Source of the DNA: Helicobacter pullorum NCTC 12824
GTDB taxonomy: Bacteria; Campylobacterota; Campylobacteria; Campylobacterales; Helicobacteraceae
Assembly: GCF_017979475.1 (NCBI RefSeq)
Contig: NZ_JAERIT010000011.1
Location: 1 to 45,471, forward strand
Reading direction: 5' to 3'
Length of the DNA: 45,471 bases
The notes below the pieces were generated by a model. It ran no database searches. It was not told the origin of the DNA and was given only the letters and a program-made list of their open reading frames with translations. This document shows, piece after piece, positions 24,434 through 32,517 of this stretch. The number at the start of each line of letters is the position of its first letter. Position 1 is the first letter of the stretch. A program made the translations under genes and the position numbers.

Positions 24434-27121
24434 TTACTTTAGCTCTCCCCAATTCTCGCCTATGCTAATAGTGCATTTTAAAGGGACTTTCAAAGTTGTG
24501 ATATTTTCCATAATCTTTGCAATTTCCTCGGATTCTTTTTTTGCTATCTCTTTGGGTGCTTCAAAAATCAGCTCATCATGCACTTGCAATAATAGCTTAG
24601 ATTCTAAATTAGCCTTTGTAATAGCATTCATTGCCATTTTAATAATATCTGCTGCACTCCCTTGAAAAATCGCATTGATTCCCTCCCTCAAAAAAGCCGC
24701 TTTTTGATACTCTTGCACTCCCTCAAAATCAAATTTCCTCATTCTTCCAAGCAATGTTTTAGAATATCCATTCTCCAAAATAAACTCTTCTTGATTCTTC
24801 AAAAACTCCTTAACTGTCGGAAATGAAGTAAAATAATTTTGGATATAAGTTTTTGCCTCTTGAAAAGTAATTTTCAATGTTTCTGAAAGCTTTTTTGGAC
24901 CCATTCCATAAATCAAACCAAAATTGATACTTTTTGCAATTGCGCGTTTTTCTTGTGCCATATCTTCACCAAAAATCTTTTTGGCAGTTTCCAAATGAAT
25001 ATCTGCATCTTTCAAAAAAGCTTCAATCATGGCTTCATCTTCTGAAAAATGCGCCAAAAGACGCAATTCAATTTGCGAGTAATCTAAGCTAACAAGAAGG
25101 TGATTTTCTTTTGCGATAAATCCCCTCCTTATACGTCTCCCTTGTGCTGTTTTGACTGGAATATTTTGCAAATTTGGATTTTTAGAGCTCAAACGCCCAG
25201 TGCTCGTTCCTGTTTGCATAAAAGAAGTGTAGATTCTATGTTGCAAATCCGCTTTTGCATGCTCGCTCAAAGGCTCAATGTAAGTGCTATAAAGCTTAAA
25301 AAATTCCCTATATTCAAGAATCTTTGGAATAATTGGATGCGTATCATAAAGCGAATTTAAAACCGATTCAGAGGTGCTAAAGCCGGATTTTGTTTTTTTG
25401 CCTGCTTGCAAATTAAGCTCTTCAAAAAGTATCGTTGCAAGCTGTTGAGGCGAATTGAGATTAAATCGCTTATTAGCTAAAGCAAAAACTTCTTCAGAGA
25501 TTTGATGCAACCTCTCTCTTGATTCCAAAATCAATTCTTGAAAAAACTCCAAATCAATCTTAATGCCTATCAATTCCATATTCATTAAACTTTGGATGAA
25601 TGGAAATTCTACATTTTTAGCAATCTCCATCAACCTTTCATCCACTAATCCCTTAAGCTTAAAATACAGCTGGTAGCAAGCCGCTGCATCTTCACTTGCA
25701 TATTCGCAAGCATATTGAATCAAAATTTGAGAAAAATTTTCTTTTTTATGCACAATATCCTTATAATGTATCATCTCATGATTAAAATATTTTTTCATCA
25801 AAAAATCCAAATTGCACAATGCGTCACTTTGCAAAAGCCACGCCAAAAGCATACTATCTCGGATTTTGGAAAAATCTTGCAAAACAAAATCAAAATTAGT
25901 CTTTAAAATTTCAAGGTCGTATTTAAGATTATGCCCAATCACATATTTACAGCCAAAAATATATTCAATAAATTCTTTAGCACATTCATAACTAACCTGC
26001 TCTTCAACTCCCAAATAATTGTGAGCAATAGGGACATAATAAGAATCCACTCCATTGACACTAAAGGAAAATCCAACAATCTTTGCACTCCTTACTTCCA
26101 AAGAAGTCGTTTCAGTATCAAAAGAAAAAATATCTTCTGGCGTAAATGTGGATAAAAGTTCTCTTAATTTTTCATCAGTATTAATCAAATGGGATTTATA
26201 AATAAATTGTTTTTCCTGCGTATTTTCTTGCATACTCTGTTTTTGGACTATTTTCTTTTTGGTAATGGGATTTTTATGGAGTTTTTTTAAAATGCTATTT
26301 AAATCATAGTGTTTTAGCGAATCTAAAATATTCAACAATGGGCAATCTTGAGGCATTTCACATTTGCTCAAATCAAAATCTCCCAATAAATCATCTCTCA
26401 ATCGCACAAGCTCTCTACTGCGATAGGCATCTTCTTTGGAAGCAAGCAATAATTCTCTTATGCGCTTTTGCGGGATTTTTTCAATGTTTTCATAGATTCC
26501 ATCTAAAGTTTGATAAGCCCCCAATAAACTCGCTGCACCTTTTGCACCCACACCTTTGACACCCGGGACATTATCAACACTATCTCCAACGATACTTTGA
26601 TAATCCACAAACTGGCTAGGACTAACCCCATATTTTTCTATACATTCCTCTTCCCTAATCTCCTCTTTTTTGGAAGGATTAAACAAAAAGGTATCTCTAT
26701 CAATAAGCTGATAAAGATCTTTATCGTGGCTAATAATTCTTACATTAACTTTTAATTGATTAGCTTGTTTATTGATAGAGGCAATCACATCATCTGCCTC
26801 ATATCCTTCAATGCTAATATTTTTAAACCCCATATCTTCAACCCATTTAATCGCCACTTCAAGTTGGAGCTTCAAATCTTGTGGCATTTCTGGGCGATTT
26901 GCCTTATAAAGAGGATCAATTTGTTTGCGGAAATTTTCGCCTTTGGAATCCAAGGCAAAAACCAAATAATCCTTAGGATAATCTCTATGAAGTTGCATAA
27001 TTAGCTTTGCAAATCCCGTCAAAAGACCAGTGGGAAACCCCTCATGATTTTTGAGTGGCGGTAATGCAAAATAACTACGAAATAAAAATCCAAAAGTATC
27101 AATAATCGTTAAAGTTCTCAT
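24434..27121 (-). CDS. polA: DNA polymerase I
   Basis: The 895-residue protein has all three domains. The 5'-3' exonuclease (about 1-290) shows DTFGFLFRSYFALP, VFALDSKGENFRK, EGYEADDVIAS and the VPGVKGVGAKGAASLL hairpin. The 3'-5' proofreading domain (about 310-500) keeps the DEDDy set: FDTETTSLE, GHNLKYDLEIL and YASEDAAACYQ. The polymerase domain has SLDYSQIELRLLAHFSED (motif A), the O-helix KRAIAKSINFGLIYGMG and LLQVHDELIFEAP (motif C). It works in Okazaki fragment maturation and repair. ATG follows TTGGAGAAAT. It converges on the SNase-like gene with five bases between. Confidence 0.97.
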   Translation of the reverse strand: MRTLTIIDTFGFLFRSYFALPPLKNHEGFPTGLLTGFAKLIMQLHRDYPKDYLVFALDSKGENFRKQIDPLYKANRPEMPQDLKLQLEVAIKWVEDMGFKNISIEGYEADDVIASINKQANQLKVNVRIISHDKDLYQLIDRDTFLFNPSKKEEIREEECIEKYGVSPSQFVDYQSIVGDSVDNVPGVKGVGAKGAASLLGAYQTLDGIYENIEKIPQKRIRELLLASKEDAYRSRELVRLRDDLLGDFDLSKCEMPQDCPLLNILDSLKHYDLNSILKKLHKNPITKKKIVQKQSMQENTQEKQFIYKSHLINTDEKLRELLSTFTPEDIFSFDTETTSLEVRSAKIVGFSFSVNGVDSYYVPIAHNYLGVEEQVSYECAKEFIEYIFGCKYVIGHNLKYDLEILKTNFDFVLQDFSKIRDSMLLAWLLQSDALCNLDFLMKKYFNHEMIHYKDIVHKKENFSQILIQYACEYASEDAAACYQLYFKLKGLVDERLMEIAKNVEFPFIQSLMNMELIGIKIDLEFFQELILESRERLHQISEEVFALANKRFNLNSPQQLATILFEELNLQAGKKTKSGFSTSESVLNSLYDTHPIIPKILEYREFFKLYSTYIEPLSEHAKADLQHRIYTSFMQTGTSTGRLSSKNPNLQNIPVKTAQGRRIRRGFIAKENHLLVSLDYSQIELRLLAHFSEDEAMIEAFLKDADIHLETAKKIFGEDMAQEKRAIAKSINFGLIYGMGPKKLSETLKITFQEAKTYIQNYFTSFPTVKEFLKNQEEFILENGYSKTLLGRMRKFDFEGVQEYQKAAFLREGINAIFQGSAADIIKMAMNAITKANLESKLLLQVHDELIFEAPKEIAKKESEEIAKIMENITTLKVPLKCTISIGENWGELK

Positions 27122-27138
27122 ATTTCTCCAAAAATTAA

Positions 27139-27876
27139 TTATCCTTTGATTTGCAAACGCTTTTTCTTAATGTAAATATTGATAGATTCAACCCCCAAAG
27201 AAAACGCCATAGCAAAATAAATATAACCTTTGGAAATATGAAACTCTAAGCCCTCAGCCACCAAAGTAACTCCCACCAAAATCAAAAATGCTAATGCCAA
27301 AATCTTTATAGTAGGATTCTCATCTACAAATTCTGAAATGCTTTTACTTGCTATCATCATTACGCCAACAGCAACAATTACCGCAATCATCATAATCTCG
27401 ATATTGCTTACCATACCAACTGCTGTAATTACAGAATCCAATGAAAATACAATATCTAAAATAGCAATTTGAATAAGCACACTAAAAAACCCTCTCTTTG
27501 CACCTTCTTTTAGTATATCTTCATCACTTTTTTCCCCAGCATTATCAATATCATGATGAATCTCCAATGTGGATTTTGCTATCAAAAACAATCCCCCCAA
27601 AATCAAAATAATATCTCGTCCAGAAATCTCTTGAGAAAACACACTAAATAATGGGGTAGTTAGTTTCATAATCCAAAACAAAGAAAGCAACAACAATAAA
27701 CGCGTAATCATTGCCAAACTCAAACCAAAGATTCTAGCTTTCTGTCTTTGTTCTTTTGGAAGCCTACCAACCAAAATCGCAATAAAAATAATATTGTCAA
27801 TCCCAAGCACTATTTCTAGCCCAATTAAAGTCGCTAAGGCTATCCACATCTCAGCACTAAAAATCCATTCAAACAT
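27139..27876 (-). CDS. TerC/YgdQ family integral membrane protein
   Basis: A 245-residue protein with seven or eight helices. The TerC signature is clear: IALATLIGLEIVLGIDNIIF near residue 13, and the second acidic helix IAILDIVFSLDSVITAVGM near residue 138, whose Asp residues are proposed to bind metal. Relatives export manganese or support metal loading of exocytoplasmic enzymes, and the tellurite link is historical. The gene is preceded by a -10 box and a strongly structured leader. It lies 17 bases upstream of polA in the same direction, so polA may be co-transcribed. The ion moved is not shown by the sequence. Confidence 0.9.
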   Translation of the reverse strand: MFEWIFSAEMWIALATLIGLEIVLGIDNIIFIAILVGRLPKEQRQKARIFGLSLAMITRLLLLLSLFWIMKLTTPLFSVFSQEISGRDIILILGGLFLIAKSTLEIHHDIDNAGEKSDEDILKEGAKRGFFSVLIQIAILDIVFSLDSVITAVGMVSNIEIMMIAVIVAVGVMMIASKSISEFVDENPTIKILALAFLILVGVTLVAEGLEFHISKGYIYFAMAFSLGVESINIYIKKKRLQIKG

Positions 27877-27926
27877 TTACTATTCCTTTATTAATTTTAT
27901 GATGCAAAATCAAACTTCCAAAGCTT

Positions 27927-27973
27927 TTGTTGAGTCCTAAATAACTTTTCTTAAGTTATTCTTCGCTCAACAA
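27927..27973 (-). promoter_or_regulatory. Structured 5' leader of terC, candidate cis-regulatory RNA
   Basis: The minus-strand RNA folds as two stacked perfect stems. The outer stem is TTGTTGAG with CTCAACAA (8 bp), then a symmetric 5x5 internal loop CGAAG/TAGGA, then an inner stem AATAACTT with AAGTTATT (8 bp) closed by AAGAA. It begins about 20 bases after the predicted transcription start and ends about 50 bases before the terC ATG. There is no T run on either side, so it is not an intrinsic terminator. The yybP-ykoY manganese riboswitch often found before TerC genes was looked for and not seen. Confidence 0.6.
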
Positions 27974-28002
27974 ACAAATGCTACATTAAAATTTTGGGCG
28001 TT

Positions 28003-28008
28003 ATTATA
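28003..28008 (-). promoter_or_regulatory. -10 box for terC
   Basis: The minus strand reads GAGTATAATAACGCC, a perfect TATAAT 127 bases before the terC start, giving a leader of about 120 bases. The remainder of this 334-base gap (28010-28210), between this promoter and the perR stop, holds AT-rich DNA with no gene or clear structure that I can see. Confidence 0.6.
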
Positions 28009-28210
28009 CTCAATGTTTTCTAAATTTTTAAATTTTACAAAAGCATTAATTAGCACTCAAAAATAAGTTTTAGATACTCTATACATTTCTAAATCTCAAA
28101 TTTATATGCCATTATATTGTTTTATAATCTAATTTTACAAAACTACAAAATCAAGCTTTCTCTGCTACCAATCTTCATGGCAACAAAGCCAAAGTCATAC
28201 AAAAACCAAA

Positions 28211-28612
28211 TCACTGGCATTTTGGACAAACACCAAGCAAAGCTATAGAAGTATCCTTGACTTTATAATAAGTTTGCTCTTCACATTCTTTTTTAAGTCT
28301 TTCAATAGAATTATCAAAATGTATATCCATAATACTTCCGCATTTCTCGCAAATAAGATGTATATGAGGTTGTTTGACAAGCTCATAGCGTTGTTTTTGG
28401 TTGGGAAGTTTAACTTCATCGACAATATGAGCCTCTTGCATAGAAGTAAGATTTTTATAAATTGTTGCTAGGGAAATTGAAGGATGAATCTCTTTGATAT
28501 TTTCATAAATTTCTTCAATACTAATATGCCCACTTTTTTTGATTTCTTTCAAAATTGCAACGCGTTGTGGAGTGATTTTTAAATTATTTTGCTTCAAAAC
28601 TTCTTCAAACAT
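28211..28612 (-). CDS. perR: Fur-family peroxide/metal regulator, PerR-like
   Basis: A 133-residue Fur-family repressor: winged helix at residues 1-80 (KITPQRVAILKEIKK, HPSISLATIYKNLTSMQE) and a metal-binding dimerisation domain (HIHLICEKCGSIMDI, near residues 91-105). Two CxxC pairs (CEKC and C-terminal CPKC) make the structural zinc site. Length, the short N terminus and the C-terminal CPKC favour PerR over the ~150-residue Fur of this group; this is inference, since the distinguishing ligand residue is hard to judge by eye. ATG at 28612 is preferred (AAGGA eight bases upstream) over a TTG one codon earlier. A palindrome overlaps its promoter, suggesting autoregulation. Confidence 0.8.
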   Translation of the reverse strand: MFEEVLKQNNLKITPQRVAILKEIKKSGHISIEEIYENIKEIHPSISLATIYKNLTSMQEAHIVDEVKLPNQKQRYELVKQPHIHLICEKCGSIMDIHFDNSIERLKKECEEQTYYKVKDTSIALLGVCPKCQ

Positions 28613-28672
28613 CAATAAATTCCTTTAAATATTTTAACTCCCAAAAACTATAAGAGCCTCTAAACACTCAAG

Positions 28673-28716
28673 ATTCTATACATTTTTCAAAACAGAAGCT
28701 CCTATAATTATTTAGG
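28673..28716 (-). promoter_or_regulatory. perR promoter with CCTA-N8-TAGG palindrome
   Basis: The minus strand has TGTATAGAATCT, giving -10 TATAGA at 28680-28675. The sequence CCTATAATTATTTAGG at 28701-28716, an inverted repeat CCTA-N8-TAGG with an AT-rich core containing ATAATTATT, lies where the -35 box would be. It resembles Fur/PerR boxes of the type TTATAAT-N-ATTATAA only in its core. Autorepression by the regulator is a reasonable inference. Confidence 0.4.
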
Positions 28717-28739
28717 ATAACTTTTATTAACTAAATTTT

Positions 28740-28756
28740 TATTTTACAATAAAATA
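28740..28756. promoter_or_regulatory. AT-rich inverted repeat between perR and ffh
   Basis: TATTTTA and TAAAATA form a perfect 7-3-7 inverted repeat around CAA, 24 bases from the CCTA-N8-TAGG site. It may be a second operator for a Fur-family protein. In DNA this AT-rich some chance palindromes are expected, so the support is weak. Confidence 0.3.
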
Positions 28757-28911
28757 TTTTTTTGTCAATAAAATTATTTCTTTAAATGAATTAAAATTTT
28801 GCTGTTTTCTAAAATACGCAAACCTAATCCATCAAAGCAAACAAAACTTTAAATATAGCCCAAAATTGTCTTATTTGATAAAAGTTTTTATTGTATTTAA
28901 AGTTAAAATTT

Positions 28912-28919
28912 TATAGAAT
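28912..28919 (+). promoter_or_regulatory. Probable -10 box for the ffh operon
   Basis: TATAGAAT lies 55 bases before the ffh TTG; the same octamer forms the perR -10 on the other strand. The stretch from 28757 to 28905 is very AT-rich and shows no other clear signal. Confidence 0.45.
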
Positions 28920-28973
28920 CTAAGCCAAAAAATTTTATAAAATTTACCAATTTGATTTCTTAAGGATAAAAAC

Positions 28974-30314
28974 TTGTTTGGTGCAATTACAGAAAGTTTT
29001 CAAAGTGCGATTAACAAAATTCGCTTTCAAGATGATGAAAAAGCCTTAAAAAGAGCATTAGATGAATTAAAAAAAACTCTTTTAAAATCTGATGTTCATT
29101 ACAAAGTTCTAAAATCTCTTTTAGAAGAAATAGAACAAAAAACAAAATTAGCCGGAATTGGAAAGGAAAATTTTTTAAACGCATTAAAAGAATCTTTAAC
29201 ACATATCTTAACCGCACCGGGAAATTATGGTTTTATTTTTGCTCCCAAACCCCCAACAATTGTCCTAATGGCTGGTTTGCAAGGAAGTGGTAAAACCACA
29301 ACCACAGCAAAACTAGCAAACTACCTCAAAAACAAACAAAAAAAAGTTTTGCTAGCTGCGTGTGATTTGCAAAGATTAGCGGCAGTTGAGCAGCTTAGAC
29401 AATTAAGTTTGCAAGTAGAAGTGGATTTTTTCTATGAAGAAAATAAAAGCCCTATTGAAATTGCAATAGCTGCTAAAGAAAAGGCTATTTCTGGGCTTTA
29501 TGATGTATTAATTGTAGATAGTGCGGGACGCTTGGCTATTGATGAAGATTTAATGCAGGAATTACAAGGGATTAAAGATTCTATCCAACCTAATGAAATT
29601 TTTTATGTTGTAGATAGCCTAAGTGGGCAAGATGGTGTGAAAAGTGCTGCGATTTTCCATGAAAAAATGGATTTAAGCGGAGTGATTTTAAGCAAATTTG
29701 ATGGAGATAGCAAAGGCGGAATCGCTCTTTCTATCGCACATCAACTCGGAATTCCATTGCGTTTTATTGGGGTGGGAGAGAAGATTCCTGATTTGGAAGT
29801 TTTTATCCCCCAAAGAATCGTTGGTAGGCTTATGGGGGCTGGAGATATTCATTCACTAGCCGAAAAAACAGCAGCGATTATCAGTGAAAAAGAAGCAAAA
29901 GATATTTCCAAAAAAATCAAAAAGGGTAAATTCACCTTCAATGATTTTCTAGCACAAATGGACAATATCAAAAAAATTGGCTCTATGCAATCTATCATTT
30001 CAATGCTTCCGGGGCTTGGAAATATGGCTGGTGCTTTAAAAGATGTTGATTTGGACAATTCCAAAGAAATCAAACAAATAAGAGCAATGGTAAATTCAAT
30101 GACGCCCAAAGAGAGAGAAAATCCCGATTTATTAAATGGTAGTCGCAAAAAACGCATAGCACTTGGAGCTGGGGTTGATGTAAGTGATGTGAATCGATTC
30201 TTAAAACAATTTGAAAATGCCGCAAAAATGGCGAAAAGATTCTCATCAAAAGGCGGAATGAGCGACCTAATGGCTTTGATGAAAGATGCGAGAATGGGAG
30301 GTTTAAAGAGATAA
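28974..30314 (+). CDS. ffh: Signal recognition particle protein
   Basis: Ffh is the SRP GTPase that binds signal sequences on the ribosome and docks with FtsY at the membrane. The 446-residue protein starts at TTG, seven bases after AAGGA. Order: N domain (1-90), G domain with GLQGSGKTTTTAKLA (P loop), VDSAGRLAID (G3), SKFDGDSKGG (G4) and GVGEKIPDLEVF, then the Met-rich M domain from about residue 330 (SMQSIISMLPGLGNMAGAL) ending in MAKRFSSKGGMSDLMALM. It leads the ffh-rpsP-khpA-rimM-trmD-rplS cluster. Confidence 0.97.
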   Translation: MFGAITESFQSAINKIRFQDDEKALKRALDELKKTLLKSDVHYKVLKSLLEEIEQKTKLAGIGKENFLNALKESLTHILTAPGNYGFIFAPKPPTIVLMAGLQGSGKTTTTAKLANYLKNKQKKVLLAACDLQRLAAVEQLRQLSLQVEVDFFYEENKSPIEIAIAAKEKAISGLYDVLIVDSAGRLAIDEDLMQELQGIKDSIQPNEIFYVVDSLSGQDGVKSAAIFHEKMDLSGVILSKFDGDSKGGIALSIAHQLGIPLRFIGVGEKIPDLEVFIPQRIVGRLMGAGDIHSLAEKTAAIISEKEAKDISKKIKKGKFTFNDFLAQMDNIKKIGSMQSIISMLPGLGNMAGALKDVDLDNSKEIKQIRAMVNSMTPKERENPDLLNGSRKKRIALGAGVDVSDVNRFLKQFENAAKMAKRFSSKGGMSDLMALMKDARMGGLKR

Positions 30315-30338
30315 TCTTTTCTCTTTAAGCATAAGTTT

Positions 30339-30384
30339 GTCTAAAAAAGAATAAAATTTCATTTTTAGACAGATTTATGTCTGT
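30339..30384 (+). promoter_or_regulatory. Two overlapping, mutually exclusive hairpins before rpsP
   Basis: GTCTAAAAA (30339-30347) pairs with TTTTTAGAC (30362-30370), nine base pairs with a 14-base loop. ACAGA (30369-30373) pairs with TCTGT (30380-30384). The two share bases, so only one can form at once. A TAAAAT follows, which could be a -10 box. The arrangement resembles an attenuator or r-protein leader, but no T run follows either hairpin. Confidence 0.35.
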
Positions 30385-30414
30385 AAAATTAGATTTATTT
30401 TAAGGAGTTTGCTT

Positions 30415-30642
30415 ATGGCAACAGTTATTCGTCTAACAAAAATGGGACGCAAGAAAAAACCATTTTATCGAATCGTAGTAACAGATAGTAGAAAAAAAAG
30501 AGATGGGGGTTGGATTGAATCTATTGGCTATTACAATCCTTTGACAGAACCTTCAACTGTGAAATTTGATGCAGAGCGTTTGAAATATTGGACAAGCGTT
30601 GGTGCAAAAATGAGCGAAAGAGTGCAGGCAATCACAAAATAA
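30415..30642 (+). CDS. rpsP: 30S ribosomal protein S16
   Basis: S16 is a primary assembly protein of the small subunit. I start it at the ATG at 30415 (AAGGAG seven bases upstream) rather than a TTG two codons before. The 75-residue protein begins [20 protein letters not shown] and has [15 protein letters not shown] near residue 29, both family signatures. Its stop overlaps the khpA start as TAATG, giving one-base coupling. Confidence 0.97.
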   Translation: MATVIRLTKMGRKKKPFYRIVVTDSRKKRDGGWIESIGYYNPLTEPSTVKFDAERLKYWTSVGAKMSERVQAITK

Positions 30643-30881
30643 TGGTTGAAAAATTCGTTGAATTATATGTCAAAAAAATTGTCAATGAACCTGAAAAAAT
30701 ACAAATTCATAAAAAAGAATTGGACACAAATTTTTATGAAATAGAGATTATCTCTTCTGCACAAGATGCTGGAAGATTAATCGGAAAAGATGGCAAAATG
30801 ATTAGTGCCATTAAAACCATTATTTCTGGTTTAAAAGCAAAAGATGGGAATTCATACAGAGTGATTGTAAAACCCGAATAA
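30642..30881 (+). CDS. khpA: KH-domain RNA-binding protein KhpA
   Basis: A 79-residue single-KH-domain protein (YlqC/KhpA family) starting at the ATG that overlaps the rpsP stop. The GxxG loop is IGKDGK near residue 46, preceded by the beta strand YEIEIISSAQDAGRL. KhpA binds RNA and, in Gram-positive bacteria, works with KhpB in cell division control. Location between rpsP and rimM is the standard one for the family. TAATG coupling continues into rimM. Confidence 0.94.
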   Translation: MVEKFVELYVKKIVNEPEKIQIHKKELDTNFYEIEIISSAQDAGRLIGKDGKMISAIKTIISGLKAKDGNSYRVIVKPE

Positions 30882-31432
30882 TGCTTCAAAAACACAAAAT
30901 ACAAAAAGATTGGGTAAGTGTCGCAAAAATTGGTCGCCCAGTAGGTGTAAAAGGGGAAGTCCTTTTGCATTTATTAACAGACTTTCCCGAAGTTTTGAAA
31001 GTGGGCGATACTTATTTTTCGCAAATAGGTGATTTGACAATACAATCCTACAACAAAGAAAACTCTCGCATAAAATTTACTCAAATTAATTCAAGAGAAA
31101 TCGCAAAACAATTCACAAACCTCATACTCTACACAACACAAGATTTCACCAAAGAACATTGCAAATTAAAAGAAGATGAATTTTTTTGGTTTGAGATTAT
31201 AGGGAGCAAAATACTTGAATCAGAAGAAATTTTGGGGGAAGTATGCGAAATAGAAAGATTTGGGCAAAAAGATTTCTTATCAATAAAAACTAGCCACGAT
31301 TTACAAGCCAAAGGATTCCCAAAAAGCTTTCTAGTGCCTTATGAAAAACGCTATATCAAAGAAGTGGATATCCACACAACCCCCAAGATAATCCATACAA
31401 ATTTTTGTAAAGAAATTTTGGAAAATAGCTAA
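30881..31432 (+). CDS. rimM: Ribosome maturation factor RimM
   Basis: RimM binds S19 during maturation of the 30S head. The 183-residue protein has the N-terminal barrel (VSVAKIGRPVGVKGEVLLHL) and the C-terminal PRC barrel with EFFWFEIIGSKI and LVPYEKRYIKEVDI. It is coupled by one-base overlaps to khpA upstream and trmD downstream, typical for this operon. Confidence 0.95.
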   Translation: MLQKHKIQKDWVSVAKIGRPVGVKGEVLLHLLTDFPEVLKVGDTYFSQIGDLTIQSYNKENSRIKFTQINSREIAKQFTNLILYTTQDFTKEHCKLKEDEFFWFEIIGSKILESEEILGEVCEIERFGQKDFLSIKTSHDLQAKGFPKSFLVPYEKRYIKEVDIHTTPKIIHTNFCKEILENS

Positions 31433-32136
31433 TGCACTTTTCTTTTGTGAGCCTATTTCCGCATTTATTAGAATCGTATTTTAGCGATTCGATTTTGTGC
31501 CGTGCTATAAAAAATCAAAAAATTTCTGTTGGATACATAAATCCAAGAGATTTTAGCAAAAATCGATTTTTGAAAGTTGATGATTATCAAGTTGGTGGAG
31601 GTGCTGGGCTTGTGCTAGAGCCTTTTGCATTGAGTGATACATTAGAATCTATCAAAAATCAAGATTCCAAAGCACATATTATCTTTTTAACACCTTGTGG
31701 GAAAAATTTTAACCACAAAGATTCTAGGCGTTTGGCAAAAAAAGAGCATATTGTTTTTGTTTGTGGGCGTTATGAAGGATTTGATGAAAGATTGATTGAG
31801 CTTTATGCAAATGAAGTTTTTAGCATAGGGGATTTTATTTTGACAGGTGGTGAGCTTGCGGCACTTTGTTTGTGTGATAGCATTGCAAGGCAAATTAATG
31901 GGGTGCTTGGCAATAGCGAATCTCTAAAGGGCGAGAGTTATGAAGATTTTTTGCTTGAAGCGCCAAATTTTGTCAAACCTCATATTTTTAAAAATTTAAG
32001 TATTCCTTCAGAGTATTCAAAGGGAAATCATGCTAAAATTTGCGACTTAAAATTAAAAGCATCAGAGGCAAAAACTAGATTCCATAGATTAGACCTCTAT
32101 TGGCAATACAAACAAAGGTTAAAAAATGAGAAATAA
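31432..32136 (+). CDS. trmD: tRNA (guanine-N1-)-methyltransferase
   Basis: TrmD methylates G37 next to the anticodon and prevents frameshifting. The 234-residue protein has the SPOUT knot seen in [37 protein letters not shown] and the AdoMet-binding loop [16 protein letters not shown], with [16 protein letters not shown] near the N terminus. It overlaps rplS by 11 bases. Confidence 0.97.
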   Translation: MHFSFVSLFPHLLESYFSDSILCRAIKNQKISVGYINPRDFSKNRFLKVDDYQVGGGAGLVLEPFALSDTLESIKNQDSKAHIIFLTPCGKNFNHKDSRRLAKKEHIVFVCGRYEGFDERLIELYANEVFSIGDFILTGGELAALCLCDSIARQINGVLGNSESLKGESYEDFLLEAPNFVKPHIFKNLSIPSEYSKGNHAKICDLKLKASEAKTRFHRLDLYWQYKQRLKNEK

Positions 32137-32482
32137 ATACATTCAACATTTTGAAGATGCACAAATGGCAGGAAAAGAGATTCCACAATTTAAAGCTGGA
32201 GATACTTTGAGGGTTGGGATTCGTATTTCAGAAGGCGACAAAACAAGAATCCAAAATTTCGAAGGGATTTGTATTTCTTTACGCGGGGTTGGCACAGGCA
32301 AGACTTTTACGATTAGAAAAATCGGTGCTAATGGCGTTGGAGTTGAGAGAATTTTCCCTATTTATTCAGAAAGTATTGATAGTATCAAGGTGCTTAAAAT
32401 CGGTCGTGTTAGACGTGCAAAACTCTATTATCTACGCACTAGAAGCGGAAAATCTGCAAGGATTAAAGAGATTAGAAAATAA
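32126..32482 (+). CDS. rplS: 50S ribosomal protein L19
   Basis: L19 sits at the 30S-50S interface. The 118-residue protein shows [40 protein letters not shown] and the C-terminal [20 protein letters not shown] family signature. It is the last gene of the ffh-rplS cluster; the accessory island begins 36 bases further on, in convergent orientation. I see no convincing intrinsic terminator in that short gap. Confidence 0.97.
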   Translation: MRNKYIQHFEDAQMAGKEIPQFKAGDTLRVGIRISEGDKTRIQNFEGICISLRGVGTGKTFTIRKIGANGVGVERIFPIYSESIDSIKVLKIGRVRRAKLYYLRTRSGKSARIKEIRK

Positions 32483-32517
32483 TCTCTTAGCTTCTGCTTT
32501 CATTTTTACTTCAAGCT

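Noticed and set aside
27927-27973. terC leader hairpin as the perR intrinsic terminator
   Set aside because: There is no T run after it on the minus strand and it lies about 240 bases past the perR stop, after a perfect -10 box for terC.
27877-28010. yybP-ykoY manganese riboswitch upstream of terC
   Set aside because: I looked for the conserved loop sequences of that class and did not find them; the stems present have a different shape.
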